64,000 nucleotides of DNA from Pseudoalteromonas sp. N1230-9 (GTDB lineage Bacteria > Pseudomonadota > Gammaproteobacteria > Enterobacterales > Alteromonadaceae): assembly GCF_032716425.1 (NCBI RefSeq), contig NZ_CP090419.1:42501-106500 (forward strand). The letters are read 5' to 3'. Both the position numbers and the translations under genes were made by a program. The notes under the pieces are model-generated. The model searched no databases. It had not been told where the DNA came from and was given only the letters and a program-made list of their open reading frames with translations. Every line of letters begins with the position of its first letter. The stretch's first letter is position 1. Shown here piece by piece: positions 33,669 to 42,543 of the stretch.

Positions 33669-35843
33669 ATGAAAATTAGTCACTCTCTTTGTTTATTGGC
33701 TGTACCACTCGCCATTGTTGCAGCGTGTAACAAAATTCCTAATTCTGTACATGAATCCAGCGCATTTTCTGCTGTAGAAAAAGTGAACACGTTGGCACCT
33801 GTGGCTAACAAAGTACCTTATGAGATGACTCTTCATGGTGATACCAGGGTTGATAACTATTATTGGATGCGTGACGATACTCGCACTGACCCACAAGTTC
33901 TTGCCCATTTAGCAGCTGAAAATAGTTATGTAGAAAAAATGATGGCTCATACAGATGCTTTACAAAAAAAGTTATTTGAAGAGTTGAAAGGACGTATTGA
34001 AAAAGATGATGAATCAGTACCTGTAAAAATGGGAAGCCATTATTATTTTTCACAAACTCATGGTGATAATGAATACCCTGTTTATATACGAAGTACTGAT
34101 AAGCAAGGACTGCATCAGCAGGTTATTTTAGACGTAAATAAGCTTGCACAGAATCATGATTATTTTGCAGTAACAGGGCTTGATGTAAGCCCAAATGGCG
34201 CTTTATTGGCCTATGGTGAAGATACGTTAAGTCGACGTATATACACGGTAAAAGTTAAGGACTTGACTACTAATCAATTATTGCCGGATACAATTGAAGG
34301 CAGCGAAGGTGATGTTGTTTGGGCGAATGATAATAAAACCTTTTATTATATTAAAAAAGACCTACAAACCTTACTGGGATACCAAGTTTTTCGGCACAGG
34401 TTAGGCACGTCTCAAGCGGATGATGAGTTAGTGTACGAAGAGCATGACACTAGCTATTATACCAGTATTGAGAAGAGTAAAGATCACCAAGAAATTTATA
34501 TCAAGCATAGTAGCACGAGTGCCTCAGGGGTATCGGTTATTGATGCAAACGATATCAGTGCCATGCCAAAACGTTTAATTGTACGTGAAACTGGACTTGA
34601 GTATGACATTAAGAAATTAGGTGATTGGTACTACATAATCACAAATTTAAACGCCGTAAATTTTCAATTAATGAAGGTGCGTCGTGAACAAGCTCACGAT
34701 AAAGCAAATTGGCAAACGCTGGTTGCTGGGCGCGAAAACATCAAGCTGGAAAGTATTGAGTTATTTAGTAATCACCTCGTATACGAAGAGCGAAAAATGG
34801 GGCAAACCTATTTAACAATTCGTGATTTACGTGATCAGCAAGAACAAGTGATTGCCTTCAAGGACCCGACATATACAGTTTCTAGCTATGACAACTATGA
34901 GCTAGATAACCCTAACTTACGTGTTTACTATTCAAGTATGACCACGCCAAGTACAAGTTACGATATTAATTTAGAAAACGGTGAAAAAACGCTTCTCAAG
35001 CAGCGTAAAGTGTTAGGTGGCTTTAACCCAGATAATTATGCATCTGAGCGGATGTATGTGACAACGCGAGATGGTGTCGATGTACCTGTGAGCCTCGTTT
35101 ATCGTAAAGATAAGTTTGATAAAAACGGTACTAATCCGTTATTACAGTATGGCTATGGTTCGTATGGTGCGACGATGGATCCAAGTTTTTCGAGTTCGCG
35201 ATTAAGCTTACTTGATCGCGGGTTCGTATTTGCAATTGCGCATATCCGCGGCTCACAAATGCTAGGGCGCCCATGGTACGAAGATGGCAAGTTGCTTCAT
35301 AAGAAAAACACATTTAACGATTTTATAGATGTAACAGAATCTTTAGTTGCACAAAAGTATGGTGACAAAAACACTATTTTTGCAATGGGGGGCAGTGCAG
35401 GTGGCTTGCTAATGGGGGCGATAGCAAACCAAGCGCCAGAACTTTATAAAGGAGTGATTGCAGCCGTTCCTTTTGTTGATGTTGTAACAACGATGCTTGA
35501 TACCAGCTTACCGCTTACTACCAATGAATATGATGAATGGGGCAACCCTAATGATAAAAAGTATTATGATTATATGTTGTCATATTCACCTTATGATCAA
35601 GTGAAGCAACAAGCCTATCCAAATATGTTGATCACAACGGGGCTACATGACTCACAAGTACAATATTTTGAACCTGCAAAGTGGGTGGCAAAATTGCGTG
35701 AGCTGAAAACTGACAATAATGTATTGCTCTTTAAAACCGATATGGAAGCAGGACATGGTGGTGCGTCAGGACGATTCAAAAGTTTAGAAGATACCGCACT
35801 GTATTATGCTTTTATGCTTGATTTGGCAGGTATCAAACAATAA
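33669..35843 (+). CDS. ptrB: Oligopeptidase B family (S9A) peptidase with lipoprotein signal
   Basis: This is a 724-aa prolyl-oligopeptidase-family enzyme of the oligopeptidase B type, which cuts peptides after Lys/Arg. MTLHGDTRVDNYYWMRDDTR near 55-75 matches PtrB, a beta propeller follows, and the catalytic triad is Ser576 (GGSAGG), Asp661 (LHDSQV) and His696 (AGHGG). The first 20 residues form a signal peptide ending in a lipobox (AIVAAC), whereas E. coli PtrB is cytosolic. It probably trims peptides made by the secreted subtilase encoded just upstream. A terminator between them suggests separate transcription. Confidence 0.94.
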   Translation: MKISHSLCLLAVPLAIVAACNKIPNSVHESSAFSAVEKVNTLAPVANKVPYEMTLHGDTRVDNYYWMRDDTRTDPQVLAHLAAENSYVEKMMAHTDALQKKLFEELKGRIEKDDESVPVKMGSHYYFSQTHGDNEYPVYIRSTDKQGLHQQVILDVNKLAQNHDYFAVTGLDVSPNGALLAYGEDTLSRRIYTVKVKDLTTNQLLPDTIEGSEGDVVWANDNKTFYYIKKDLQTLLGYQVFRHRLGTSQADDELVYEEHDTSYYTSIEKSKDHQEIYIKHSSTSASGVSVIDANDISAMPKRLIVRETGLEYDIKKLGDWYYIITNLNAVNFQLMKVRREQAHDKANWQTLVAGRENIKLESIELFSNHLVYEERKMGQTYLTIRDLRDQQEQVIAFKDPTYTVSSYDNYELDNPNLRVYYSSMTTPSTSYDINLENGEKTLLKQRKVLGGFNPDNYASERMYVTTRDGVDVPVSLVYRKDKFDKNGTNPLLQYGYGSYGATMDPSFSSSRLSLLDRGFVFAIAHIRGSQMLGRPWYEDGKLLHKKNTFNDFIDVTESLVAQKYGDKNTIFAMGGSAGGLLMGAIANQAPELYKGVIAAVPFVDVVTTMLDTSLPLTTNEYDEWGNPNDKKYYDYMLSYSPYDQVKQQAYPNMLITTGLHDSQVQYFEPAKWVAKLRELKTDNNVLLFKTDMEAGHGGASGRFKSLEDTALYYAFMLDLAGIKQ

Positions 35844-35873
35844 TCAATATACGCACCAGTGGGTGATTCGACC

Positions 35874-37352
35874 TTAAACTGGTGCATGCTTCGTTAAGTT
35901 AAAGCGAAATTGGGTCCCCTTACCCAGGGTACTTTGTACTTCAATATCACTATTCATTAGTTTAAGTAGCTGTTTGCAAATAGCTAAGCCTAGTCCACCT
36001 TGACCCCGTTTAATGCTATTACGTGCTTGGTAGTGAGGTTCGAAGATTGCCGTTAACTCATCAGCGTGAATGCCTACACCCGTGTCAGAGACTGAGACAA
36101 AAACTTGTTCGTTGAGTTGAGACACTTCTACAGTGATTAATCCTTTGGAGGGGGTATGGCGTATCGCATTTTCTATAAGGTTAGTAAGTACACGCTCTAG
36201 TTTGGCAATGTCTGCTGTAACTGGAAAGTCGCAAATTTTGGGAGTGACTTTTATTGTTACCCCTGCTGCTTCAGCGTTTAATGCTAATTTGGCGACACAG
36301 TCGTAAATTAATTCGCCAAGATTAAACGTTTCAGTTTTTATCTTTACTTGCCCACACTCTAAATTAGCCAGTTCAAAAATTTGTTCAATTAACAGCTTCA
36401 ATTGTTGGCAATTATCCATTGCCAAGGTCAGGTAACGTTGTTGCTCTTGATGACTGAGCTGAGAATATGGCTTTTTCATAACCTCAAGAAAACCATGTAG
36501 TGAAGCAAGTGGCGTTTTTAAGTCGTGTGATAAATGAGTAAGTAATTCTCGGCGCTGTTTATCTATTTGCTGCAAAGATTTAAACTGCTCATCAATACGG
36601 GATAGCATGCCATAAATCCCTTTACTTAAGTTGCCAATTTCGTTATTCCCCATATAGCTCGGGCTAAGCGCCATTTCTGTGAGGCTGTAGTTGGCAGCTT
36701 TTATTCGACTTACCTCTTTATTTAATTGTTTAAGTGGTGAGGTGAAAAAACGAAATAACAGTAACATAGTGATAAATAGCGCGACCATAGCAGCTACAAA
36801 CCACATTGCCCCTAGCCAAACTGGATTATCACGTTTTACCTCGTGTAGCGTTGCATCAAAAGCTTGACCACCAATAATCATATACAAGTAACCTTGTAGT
36901 TTTTGTTGATTATAAACAGGGGCGGCAGAAAATATTTTTTGACCCTCAATGTTACGGGGGTCATCACCGTAAATAGGTGTAGAGCTTGGTTGTGAAATTA
37001 ATTTTTTTATTGGGCTTAGATTTATTTTTTGCCTCACTACCTTGCCTGGTTTGGCTGAATAGGTCAGCAAATTACCTTCTGGGTCTACAAAGTAATATTC
37101 GAAAGCAGGTCCCAGCACCATTAAGGTATGAAATAAATTTTCCAGCGCCTTATAGTCATATACACCTTGCTTTATTAATGGGTTGTCGTTTACAAGGTGC
37201 TCAGCGAGGTGTATGTGTAATTGCTGTTGTGCTTGGTGCTGAGAGTGCTGTTCAAGCTTTTTGCTCCAATTAAATATAAGCGCACACAACAGGCTAAAAA
37301 TAATGACTAGTGACCAAGCTAGTTTTTGGTAAAGGGTCATCGAAAACATCAT
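35874..37352 (-). CDS. Sensor histidine kinase
   Basis: This is a 492-aa membrane histidine kinase. Two TM helices (about 10-28 and 180-205) flank a periplasmic sensor domain. A HAMP-like linker (TSPLKQLNKEVSRI) leads to the HisKA phosphoacceptor LLTHLSHDLKTPLASLHGF near 275 and the HATPase domain (NLIENAIRHTP, DTGVGI, GQGGLGLAICKQL). Its start overlaps the stop of the response regulator gene (ATGA), so both are coupled. The operon starts with two spondin-domain protein genes, suggesting a link to that surface or periplasmic function. The signal is unknown. Confidence 0.94.
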   Translation of the reverse strand: MMFSMTLYQKLAWSLVIIFSLLCALIFNWSKKLEQHSQHQAQQQLHIHLAEHLVNDNPLIKQGVYDYKALENLFHTLMVLGPAFEYYFVDPEGNLLTYSAKPGKVVRQKINLSPIKKLISQPSSTPIYGDDPRNIEGQKIFSAAPVYNQQKLQGYLYMIIGGQAFDATLHEVKRDNPVWLGAMWFVAAMVALFITMLLLFRFFTSPLKQLNKEVSRIKAANYSLTEMALSPSYMGNNEIGNLSKGIYGMLSRIDEQFKSLQQIDKQRRELLTHLSHDLKTPLASLHGFLEVMKKPYSQLSHQEQQRYLTLAMDNCQQLKLLIEQIFELANLECGQVKIKTETFNLGELIYDCVAKLALNAEAAGVTIKVTPKICDFPVTADIAKLERVLTNLIENAIRHTPSKGLITVEVSQLNEQVFVSVSDTGVGIHADELTAIFEPHYQARNSIKRGQGGLGLAICKQLLKLMNSDIEVQSTLGKGTQFRFNLTKHAPV

Positions 37353-38077
37353 TGTATATTTAACTGCCCTGGATTTAATCTATAACCGACACCCCAAACT
37401 GTTTCTATAAATAGAGCACGGTGGTGCTGTTCAAACTTACTGCGAAGGCGATTAATATGGGAGTTAACGGTATGCTCGTAACCACTGTGTTGGTACCCCC
37501 AAACTTGATCAAGTAGCTGCTGGCGACTGAAAACATGGTTAGGGTGCTTTGCAAAGTGTACCAGTAAATCAAACTCTGTCGCGGTTAAGTTGACGGCTTG
37601 ATTTGCTAAGTAAGCTTGATGACTCGAAAACTCTATGTGTAAGGCTCCGAGTTGAAGTTGTGCTTCATCGGGTTTCTTTTTTATGGAAGATTGAGCTATA
37701 AGTAGTTGCTCTCGGTGGCGCAATTGAGTTTTTACTCTCGCTTGTAATTCTCTTGCAAAGAATGGTTTACATATATAGTCATCTGCACCCATTTCTAAAC
37801 CAATAACTCTATCCATGTCACTGCTCAAAGCGGTAAGTAAAATAACCGATACCGTGGGGTAGTGCTCTTTAATCTTGCGGCATAAACTTAAGCCATCCAT
37901 TTGCGGTAAGTTTATATCTAATATAACAAGTCCATAATCATTGCTTGCTAGTTTTTTTAATGCTGATTCAGCAGAATCGGCTTCATCAATATGTAAATTT
38001 AGGTTGCTAAGTTGAGTTATTACAAGTTGACGTATAGCACGGTCATCTTCAACAATTAAAAGTTTTTCTGGGCGCAT
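37349..38077 (-). CDS. OmpR/PhoB-type response regulator
   Basis: This is a 242-aa response regulator. The receiver domain has LIVEDDRAIRQ (acid pocket), LVILDINLPQMDGLSLC (phospho-Asp near 54) and the conserved Lys in DDYICKPF; a winged-helix output domain (about 140-235) ends GVGYRLNPG. It is the partner of the kinase encoded directly downstream and lies 58 bases after the second spondin-domain gene, so autoregulation of the whole operon is likely. Confidence 0.95.
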   Translation of the reverse strand: MRPEKLLIVEDDRAIRQLVITQLSNLNLHIDEADSAESALKKLASNDYGLVILDINLPQMDGLSLCRKIKEHYPTVSVILLTALSSDMDRVIGLEMGADDYICKPFFARELQARVKTQLRHREQLLIAQSSIKKKPDEAQLQLGALHIEFSSHQAYLANQAVNLTATEFDLLVHFAKHPNHVFSRQQLLDQVWGYQHSGYEHTVNSHINRLRSKFEQHHRALFIETVWGVGYRLNPGQLNIQ

Positions 38078-38135
38078 AGTCTTGTCCTAATCGCTAAGGC
38101 ACTTCCTTATGCCCTTAGCGCAAGTGAGTGCTATG

Positions 38136-38861
38136 TTATTGCGTCCGCGTAATGACAACTTGAGTCAATGGGTTATCAAACTTATGTTGACTGCTAAGTA
38201 CTGAGCTACTTAGACCATCATGTTGACTAACGACACCTGGGTGCATAGCCACATAGTTAACATCATCACGCTCCTCATTAAACCCTTCGCCTGAATCAGC
38301 TGGTCCAGGGATTGTCCCTGCGGCTTCTGAATTAGCCTCTGTTCCAGCATCATAAGCAAATGTAGTAAAAGTAAGCGCTTCATCGACAGCTAACGAAGAC
38401 ACATCTATTGCATTAAGACCGGTAAATGCATCATTTGTATTCACCAGCATAGTTGCTAAGCTTATTTTTAATGAATCTAGTTGCTCTGTTGAGAGTGATA
38501 ATGTTACCTGACTTCCTGGCGGAAGAGGTGCATCGGCAGATGCAACTGCGGTTGCAAAGTCAACCGCTAATAGGTCGCTGTTGTTTCCTCCTTCAGCCAT
38601 TACCTCAAGTGCTGTCGATGCAGGGCTACCTATTTCCCAAAGCATGTTTTCGGTATGAGAAATCACAGCAATTGGTGATAATGGTTGTGCGGCAGTTAAG
38701 TTACTTACTTGTATTGTAAATTCGTATGTAACGACTGGACTAACAACGGGAGGTGACACGACTTCAGGCGGAGTCTCTGAGCGATTATTATTTGAGTCAC
38801 CACAGGCCGCGAGGCTGGCGCCAAAAGCAATGATGATCAAGCTTTTTGTTAAACGAAGCAT
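38136..38861 (-). CDS. Spondin-domain lipoprotein
   Basis: This is a 241-aa lipoprotein (lipobox SLAACG) with a short Asn/Pro linker and a Spondin_N-like domain from about 45. FTIQVSNLTAAQPLSPIAV, the motif MAEGGN, YDAGTEANSEAAG and HPGVVSQHDG are shared in order with the protein encoded ten bases upstream, so the two are paralogues. Spondin_N is a C2-like fold best known in animal extracellular proteins; bacterial roles are poorly known. The C terminus ends in a strand with VVITRTQ. It is co-transcribed with a two-component system. Confidence 0.87.
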   Translation of the reverse strand: MLRLTKSLIIIAFGASLAACGDSNNNRSETPPEVVSPPVVSPVVTYEFTIQVSNLTAAQPLSPIAVISHTENMLWEIGSPASTALEVMAEGGNNSDLLAVDFATAVASADAPLPPGSQVTLSLSTEQLDSLKISLATMLVNTNDAFTGLNAIDVSSLAVDEALTFTTFAYDAGTEANSEAAGTIPGPADSGEGFNEERDDVNYVAMHPGVVSQHDGLSSSVLSSQHKFDNPLTQVVITRTQ

Positions 38862-38871
38862 AATAGCTCTC

Positions 38872-39567
38872 CTACTTAACCGTTACTGTCAATTTAGCAA
38901 CTGGGTTTAACCATCTGTGTACTGTGTTATCAAGGTCACTAATACCTGCTTCAAGATCATCATCACCTAAGTTACCAGGGTGAATATGTACCATTGTGTT
39001 GCTTTCACTGCTTGTGACACCACTACCGCCAGTGCCTGCATTTCCGCCTGGTGCGGCAGGAATACCGGGAACGCCCAAAGCCCCTGAGCCTTCAACAACG
39101 CGTTCATCATTTGCTTCAGTGCCTGCATCATAGCCATTTAAGTAAATAGTGTAAGTACCTGCTTCGGTAGGTATTTTCCAGCTATTCAAGCCGACAAAAC
39201 CATCATTTGTTGGCAACAACATGGCTGTTAGAGATAAGTAGTCGTTACCTTCAGTTGTTGTTAGGCTTGCCATTGTCGATGCGGCCGGAGCAAGTAACCC
39301 TTCAGCTGGGTTGGCAACCATATCGCTATTTGCGGCTGTTGCCTCATCAACAAGAGGTGCAATGTTGCCACCTTCAGCCATTGTTTGTAGCGCTGTAGAT
39401 GCTGGTGTTGCGACTTCAAAAAGTGATGCATCACTGCTGTGGGCTGTAATCAGAATAGGTGTAAAATGCACACCTTGAGTGAGATTTGTTAGTTTGATAT
39501 CTAGCTCAGCAGCTTGGCTCGTGAAGCTAGAAATTGCTGTTGCAGCAAGCAAAGTTAAAGTTTTCAT
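38872..39567 (-). CDS. Spondin-domain exported protein
   Basis: This is a 231-aa exported protein. The start at MKTLTLLAATA follows AGGA and gives a signal peptide cut after SQA. The mature protein is one Spondin_N-like domain: LDIKLTNLTQGVHFTPILI, MAEGGN, YDAGTEANDERV, a Gly/Pro-rich insert (about 160-190) and IHPGNLGDDD. It lacks the lipid anchor of its paralogue, so one copy is soluble or secreted and the other membrane-tethered. It is the first gene of the spondin/two-component operon. Confidence 0.87.
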   Translation of the reverse strand: MKTLTLLAATAISSFTSQAAELDIKLTNLTQGVHFTPILITAHSSDASLFEVATPASTALQTMAEGGNIAPLVDEATAANSDMVANPAEGLLAPAASTMASLTTTEGNDYLSLTAMLLPTNDGFVGLNSWKIPTEAGTYTIYLNGYDAGTEANDERVVEGSGALGVPGIPAAPGGNAGTGGSGVTSSESNTMVHIHPGNLGDDDLEAGISDLDNTVHRWLNPVAKLTVTVK

Positions 39568-39757
39568 TATTTGTTCCTGTTTTTGACTGTTCAAAAACAG
39601 TATCAAATAGCAATATCATAAAAGCCTCACGAAGTTATCACTTTTTTATCACAGTAACGAGGTGGGGTGAAAACAGCGGGTTAAATCAACTCATGGTATA
39701 TTAACTAGGCAAATATAACGCTATAGTGAAGATGAGAAAAAATAACAAGGAGTCATA

Positions 39758-40129
39758 ATGGACGATAATCAAAAGGTTGAAGTTATAACGGATAATAAGG
39801 ATCATCGAACGTGGGCAATGCTATGTCATTTAAGCTCATTTGCTGGATTATTAATTCCTTTCGGATCTGTCATCGGGCCACTTATTGTGTGGCTTGCTAA
39901 AAAGGATGAAATGCCGTTAGTGGCTGAGCATGGCCGTAAGTCATTAAATTTTCAGCTAACGATGATGATTGCATATATCATTAGTTTCTTGTTGATGTTT
40001 GTTGTTATCGGCGTCATTTTATTACCTGTCATCGCAATTTTCGCGTTTATTATGGTTGTTGTATCGGCAATCAAAGCCAATGATGGTAAAGAAGTGGATT
40101 ATCCGCTGAGCATCGAATTTATAAAATAA
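39758..40129 (+). CDS. DUF4870 (Tic20-like) membrane protein
   Basis: This is a 123-aa membrane protein with three helices of the DUF4870 family: RTWAMLCHLSSFAGLLIPFG near 18-38, PLIVWLAKKDEMPLVAEHG, and a long hydrophobic hairpin near 65-105, ending in the family's DYPLSIEFIK. Its function is unknown. AAGGAG lies before the ATG. A strong terminator follows. Confidence 0.92.
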   Translation: MDDNQKVEVITDNKDHRTWAMLCHLSSFAGLLIPFGSVIGPLIVWLAKKDEMPLVAEHGRKSLNFQLTMMIAYIISFLLMFVVIGVILLPVIAIFAFIMVVVSAIKANDGKEVDYPLSIEFIK

Positions 40130-40153
40130 AACTGAGAAAATTAGATATACTAG

Positions 40154-40189
40154 AAAAGCTCAGCAGTGTTGCTGAGCTTTTCTTTTTTT
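40154..40189 (+). terminator. Terminator of the DUF4870 gene
   Basis: AAAAGCTCAGCA pairs with TGCTGAGCTTTT over a four-base loop, followed by CTTTTTTT. It is a strong intrinsic terminator. Confidence 0.93.
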
Positions 40190-40197
40190 GGGTATGT

Positions 40198-40632
40198 ATG
40201 GCCTATCTTTCGCTTTTTTTTACTGCATTTATTTCAGCAACTTTGTTACCTAGTTCATCAGAGTTGGTAATGACGGCAATGATTGCCAAAGGGAGCTACT
40301 CTCTTTGGTTACTATGGCTTAGTGCAACACTCGGTAATGTGCTTGGTAGTTGTGTTAATTATTGGCTTGGCACACAGGTCATGCGTTTTAAAGATCGTAA
40401 ATGGTTTCCGGTCTCTAAAAAGTCCATTGAAAAAGCTGAAAAACAATTCAATAAATACGGTATTTACAGTCTATTGTTTGCTTGGCTGCCAGTGGTGGGC
40501 GATCCACTTACTGTGGTCGGTGGAATTTTTCGCGTTAAGTTCTTAACTTTTCTGGTACTTGTCGCCCTTGGCAAAGGTGCACGTTATTTAGCTGTGCTTG
40601 CCTTTGCTGTTGGGCTTGAAAAGTTTTTTTAG
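40198..40632 (+). CDS. YqaA-type DedA-like small membrane protein
   Basis: This is a 144-aa membrane protein of the YqaA group (SNARE-associated/DedA-like superfamily). LFFTAFISATLLPSSSELVM at the N terminus, LWLSATLGNVLGSCVNYWLG near 37-56 and the central FNKYGIYSLLFAWLPVVGDPLTVVGGIFR are the family marks. It may work in lipid or proton-coupled transport, unproven here. The start is only 9 bases after the previous terminator, with a poor ribosome binding site. Its stop overlaps the folX stop on the other strand. Confidence 0.9.
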   Translation: MAYLSLFFTAFISATLLPSSSELVMTAMIAKGSYSLWLLWLSATLGNVLGSCVNYWLGTQVMRFKDRKWFPVSKKSIEKAEKQFNKYGIYSLLFAWLPVVGDPLTVVGGIFRVKFLTFLVLVALGKGARYLAVLAFAVGLEKFF

Positions 40633-40988
40633 TTTTTCTGCCAATCGAGAGTCAGCGATACTGAGTCCGCAAAACGCAGCGCATGTGGCTTATCAACACG
40701 GACTTTGGCGTAATGAACACTTTTATGCTGGTGGCAAATAGCTAAAATCTCGGCAACGAGCTTTTCTAGCAGTAAAAAGTGACCTTCTTCGACTAAAGCG
40801 ATAACTTCTTTAGTAATGGTCTTGTAGTTAAGTGCTTTATCAACAGCGTCAGTTTCACAAGCTTGCTCGGCAGGGTAGTGAATTTCAAGGTTAATCACGA
40901 CATCTTGCTTTTTTTCACGCTCTTCAGGGTTAAAGCCAATAAAGGTTCTTAGCCTGAGGTTGGTTACATTGATAATTGCATTGGCCAT
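40629..40988 (-). CDS. folX: Dihydroneopterin triphosphate 2'-epimerase, FolX type
   Basis: This is a 119-aa member of the FolB/FolX family. It resembles E. coli FolX more than FolB: NLRLRTFIGFNPEEREKKQDVVIN, LNYKTITKEVI, LLEKLVAEILA and HALRFADSVSLTLDW follow FolX in order. FolX epimerises dihydroneopterin triphosphate to dihydromonapterin triphosphate. The gene is two bases after folE and the operon begins with folM, giving the full branch from GTP to tetrahydromonapterin, the cofactor used by bacterial phenylalanine hydroxylase. Confidence 0.9.
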   Translation of the reverse strand: MANAIINVTNLRLRTFIGFNPEEREKKQDVVINLEIHYPAEQACETDAVDKALNYKTITKEVIALVEEGHFLLLEKLVAEILAICHQHKSVHYAKVRVDKPHALRFADSVSLTLDWQKN

Positions 40989-40990
40989 GA

Positions 40991-41545
40991 TTACCCTCTA
41001 ACTAACTGCAAAAACTCATTACGGGTTTTTGGATCGGCTCTAAAGCTGCCAAGCATAACTGAGGTGCGCATGCTTGAATTTTGTTTTTCAACACCGCGCA
41101 TCATCATACACATATGTTTTGCTTCAACAATAACACCAACACCTTTTGCACCTGTGACCTCTTCAACAGCTTTTGCAATTTGATGAGTAAGCTGTTCCTG
41201 AATTTGGAAGCGTCGTGCAAACATATCGACAATACGAGCAAATTTAGATAAACCGAGTACTTTACCATCAGGAATGTAAGCAATGTGACAACGACCAACA
41301 AATGGCAGTAAGTGGTGTTCGCACATAGAGTAAAGCTCAATATCTTGGATTAATACCATGTCGTCAGCATCAGAGGTGAAGACGGCGTTATTGGTAATTT
41401 CATCAAGAGTTTGGCGATAACCTTTAGTTAGGTATTCCATCGCTTTTGCTGCGCGTTTCGGCGTATCAAGTAAGCCCTCTCGTTGAGGGTCTTCGCCTAC
41501 TGCGCTAATTATGTCTTGATAGCTCTTTTTTAAATCATCGTGCAT
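40991..41545 (-). CDS. folE: GTP cyclohydrolase I
   Basis: This is a 184-aa FolE1, the zinc enzyme that converts GTP to dihydroneopterin triphosphate. [32 protein letters not shown] carries Cys and His zinc ligands near 73-76, and the second Cys is in [10 protein letters not shown] near 145. Length is that of the short FolE form. It sits between folM and folX, so its product probably feeds tetrahydromonapterin; another folE may serve folate. Confidence 0.96.
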   Translation of the reverse strand: MHDDLKKSYQDIISAVGEDPQREGLLDTPKRAAKAMEYLTKGYRQTLDEITNNAVFTSDADDMVLIQDIELYSMCEHHLLPFVGRCHIAYIPDGKVLGLSKFARIVDMFARRFQIQEQLTHQIAKAVEEVTGAKGVGVIVEAKHMCMMMRGVEKQNSSMRTSVMLGSFRADPKTRNEFLQLVRG

Positions 41546-41563
41546 AGATTTCTCAGTAATACG

Positions 41564-42283
41564 TTATTTTAAATGTCTGCCACCATCGACAGGTAATGAA
41601 CGTCCTGTGATGTAGTGGCTGTTAAGTAGTAGCTCGACGCTATTAATAATTTCTGTGCAGCCAGGTTCTATTTCCATTAAAGACTTTTTGATGGTTTTGG
41701 CTCGGTATTCTTCACTGTCATGATCATTAAAAATAATGAGTGATGGTGCAATTGCGTTCACTTTAATTGCCGGTGAAAATTTCGCTGAAAATGATTTAGT
41801 TAAGTTATCGAGTGCTGCTTTACTTGCTGCGTAGGCTAGGTGTTTAGGGCTGCCTTTTTCCACCACATAATCTGTCATGTGGATGATATCGGCAGCTTGA
41901 CCTGTATTCTGTTGATAATGAAGCAATAGATCAGCTGCAGCTAGATTGATTAAGTAAGGGGTTTTAGCATGAATGCGCATCATATTATCGAACAGCGTCG
42001 CATAATCTTGGTTGTTGGCTTCACAGTCCCAACTCGACGCGTTATGAATAATTGCTTTTAGCTGATTAGTATGGCTTTTTAGTTGTTCAATAAAATGTGT
42101 AATTGCTGCATCACTATCAAAGTCAGCATGAATACACGTTGCTCCTTTACCTGCGAGGATATCAATAGCATCGTGGCGAGTGCGGTATGTGACTATGATT
42201 GCTTGTCCTTGCGCTAAAAAGTGCTCGGCCAAAGCGAGTCCAATACGTTGGCCTGCGCCAGTAATTAAAATAGGCGATGACAT
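41564..42283 (-). CDS. folM: Dihydromonapterin reductase, FolM type (short-chain dehydrogenase)
   Basis: This is a 239-aa short-chain dehydrogenase of the FolM type. ILITGAGQRIGLALAEHF is the nucleotide-binding Gly motif, IIHNASSWDCE near 83-93 is a FolM/PTR1 mark, and YAASKAALDNL near 154 supplies the catalytic Tyr and Lys. FolM reduces dihydromonapterin to tetrahydromonapterin with NADPH. It is the first gene of folM-folE-folX, 18 bases before folE. Confidence 0.92.
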   Translation of the reverse strand: MSSPILITGAGQRIGLALAEHFLAQGQAIIVTYRTRHDAIDILAGKGATCIHADFDSDAAITHFIEQLKSHTNQLKAIIHNASSWDCEANNQDYATLFDNMMRIHAKTPYLINLAAADLLLHYQQNTGQAADIIHMTDYVVEKGSPKHLAYAASKAALDNLTKSFSAKFSPAIKVNAIAPSLIIFNDHDSEEYRAKTIKKSLMEIEPGCTEIINSVELLLNSHYITGRSLPVDGGRHLK

Positions 42284-42493
42284 AAACTATGTATAAATCC
42301 TTAGATGTCTGTGTGTTAAGCTTTCTATTTAGTTTGTACTCTAGCCACTATAAACCAAATTACAGAACGATTTCATCTTTACTGCAATTATGTTGCAAAA
42401 CTTTTTACGGGCAAAGTTTTCACACCGATCATTTATCATATTGAGAAAACGCCGGTAATACTAGGGAAGGTGCATCAGTGTAGCGAGGAAAAG

Positions 42494-42530
42494 AGGGCAA
42501 TTTATTTGCTGATTGCTATAAATCGCCCTT
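42494..42530 (-). terminator. Putative terminator of nadE
   Basis: AGGGC(A)ATTTAT pairs with ATAAAT(C)GCCCT around a 13-base loop, 14 bases beyond the nadE stop; the minus strand continues CTTTTCC. It is moderately convincing. Confidence 0.6.
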
Positions 42531-42543
42531 CGATATTTTGAGC

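Noticed and set aside
35853..35885. GCACCAGT/ACTGGTGC inverted repeat between oligopeptidase and kinase genes
   Set aside because: The loop is long and no T-run follows, so a terminator call is not supported.
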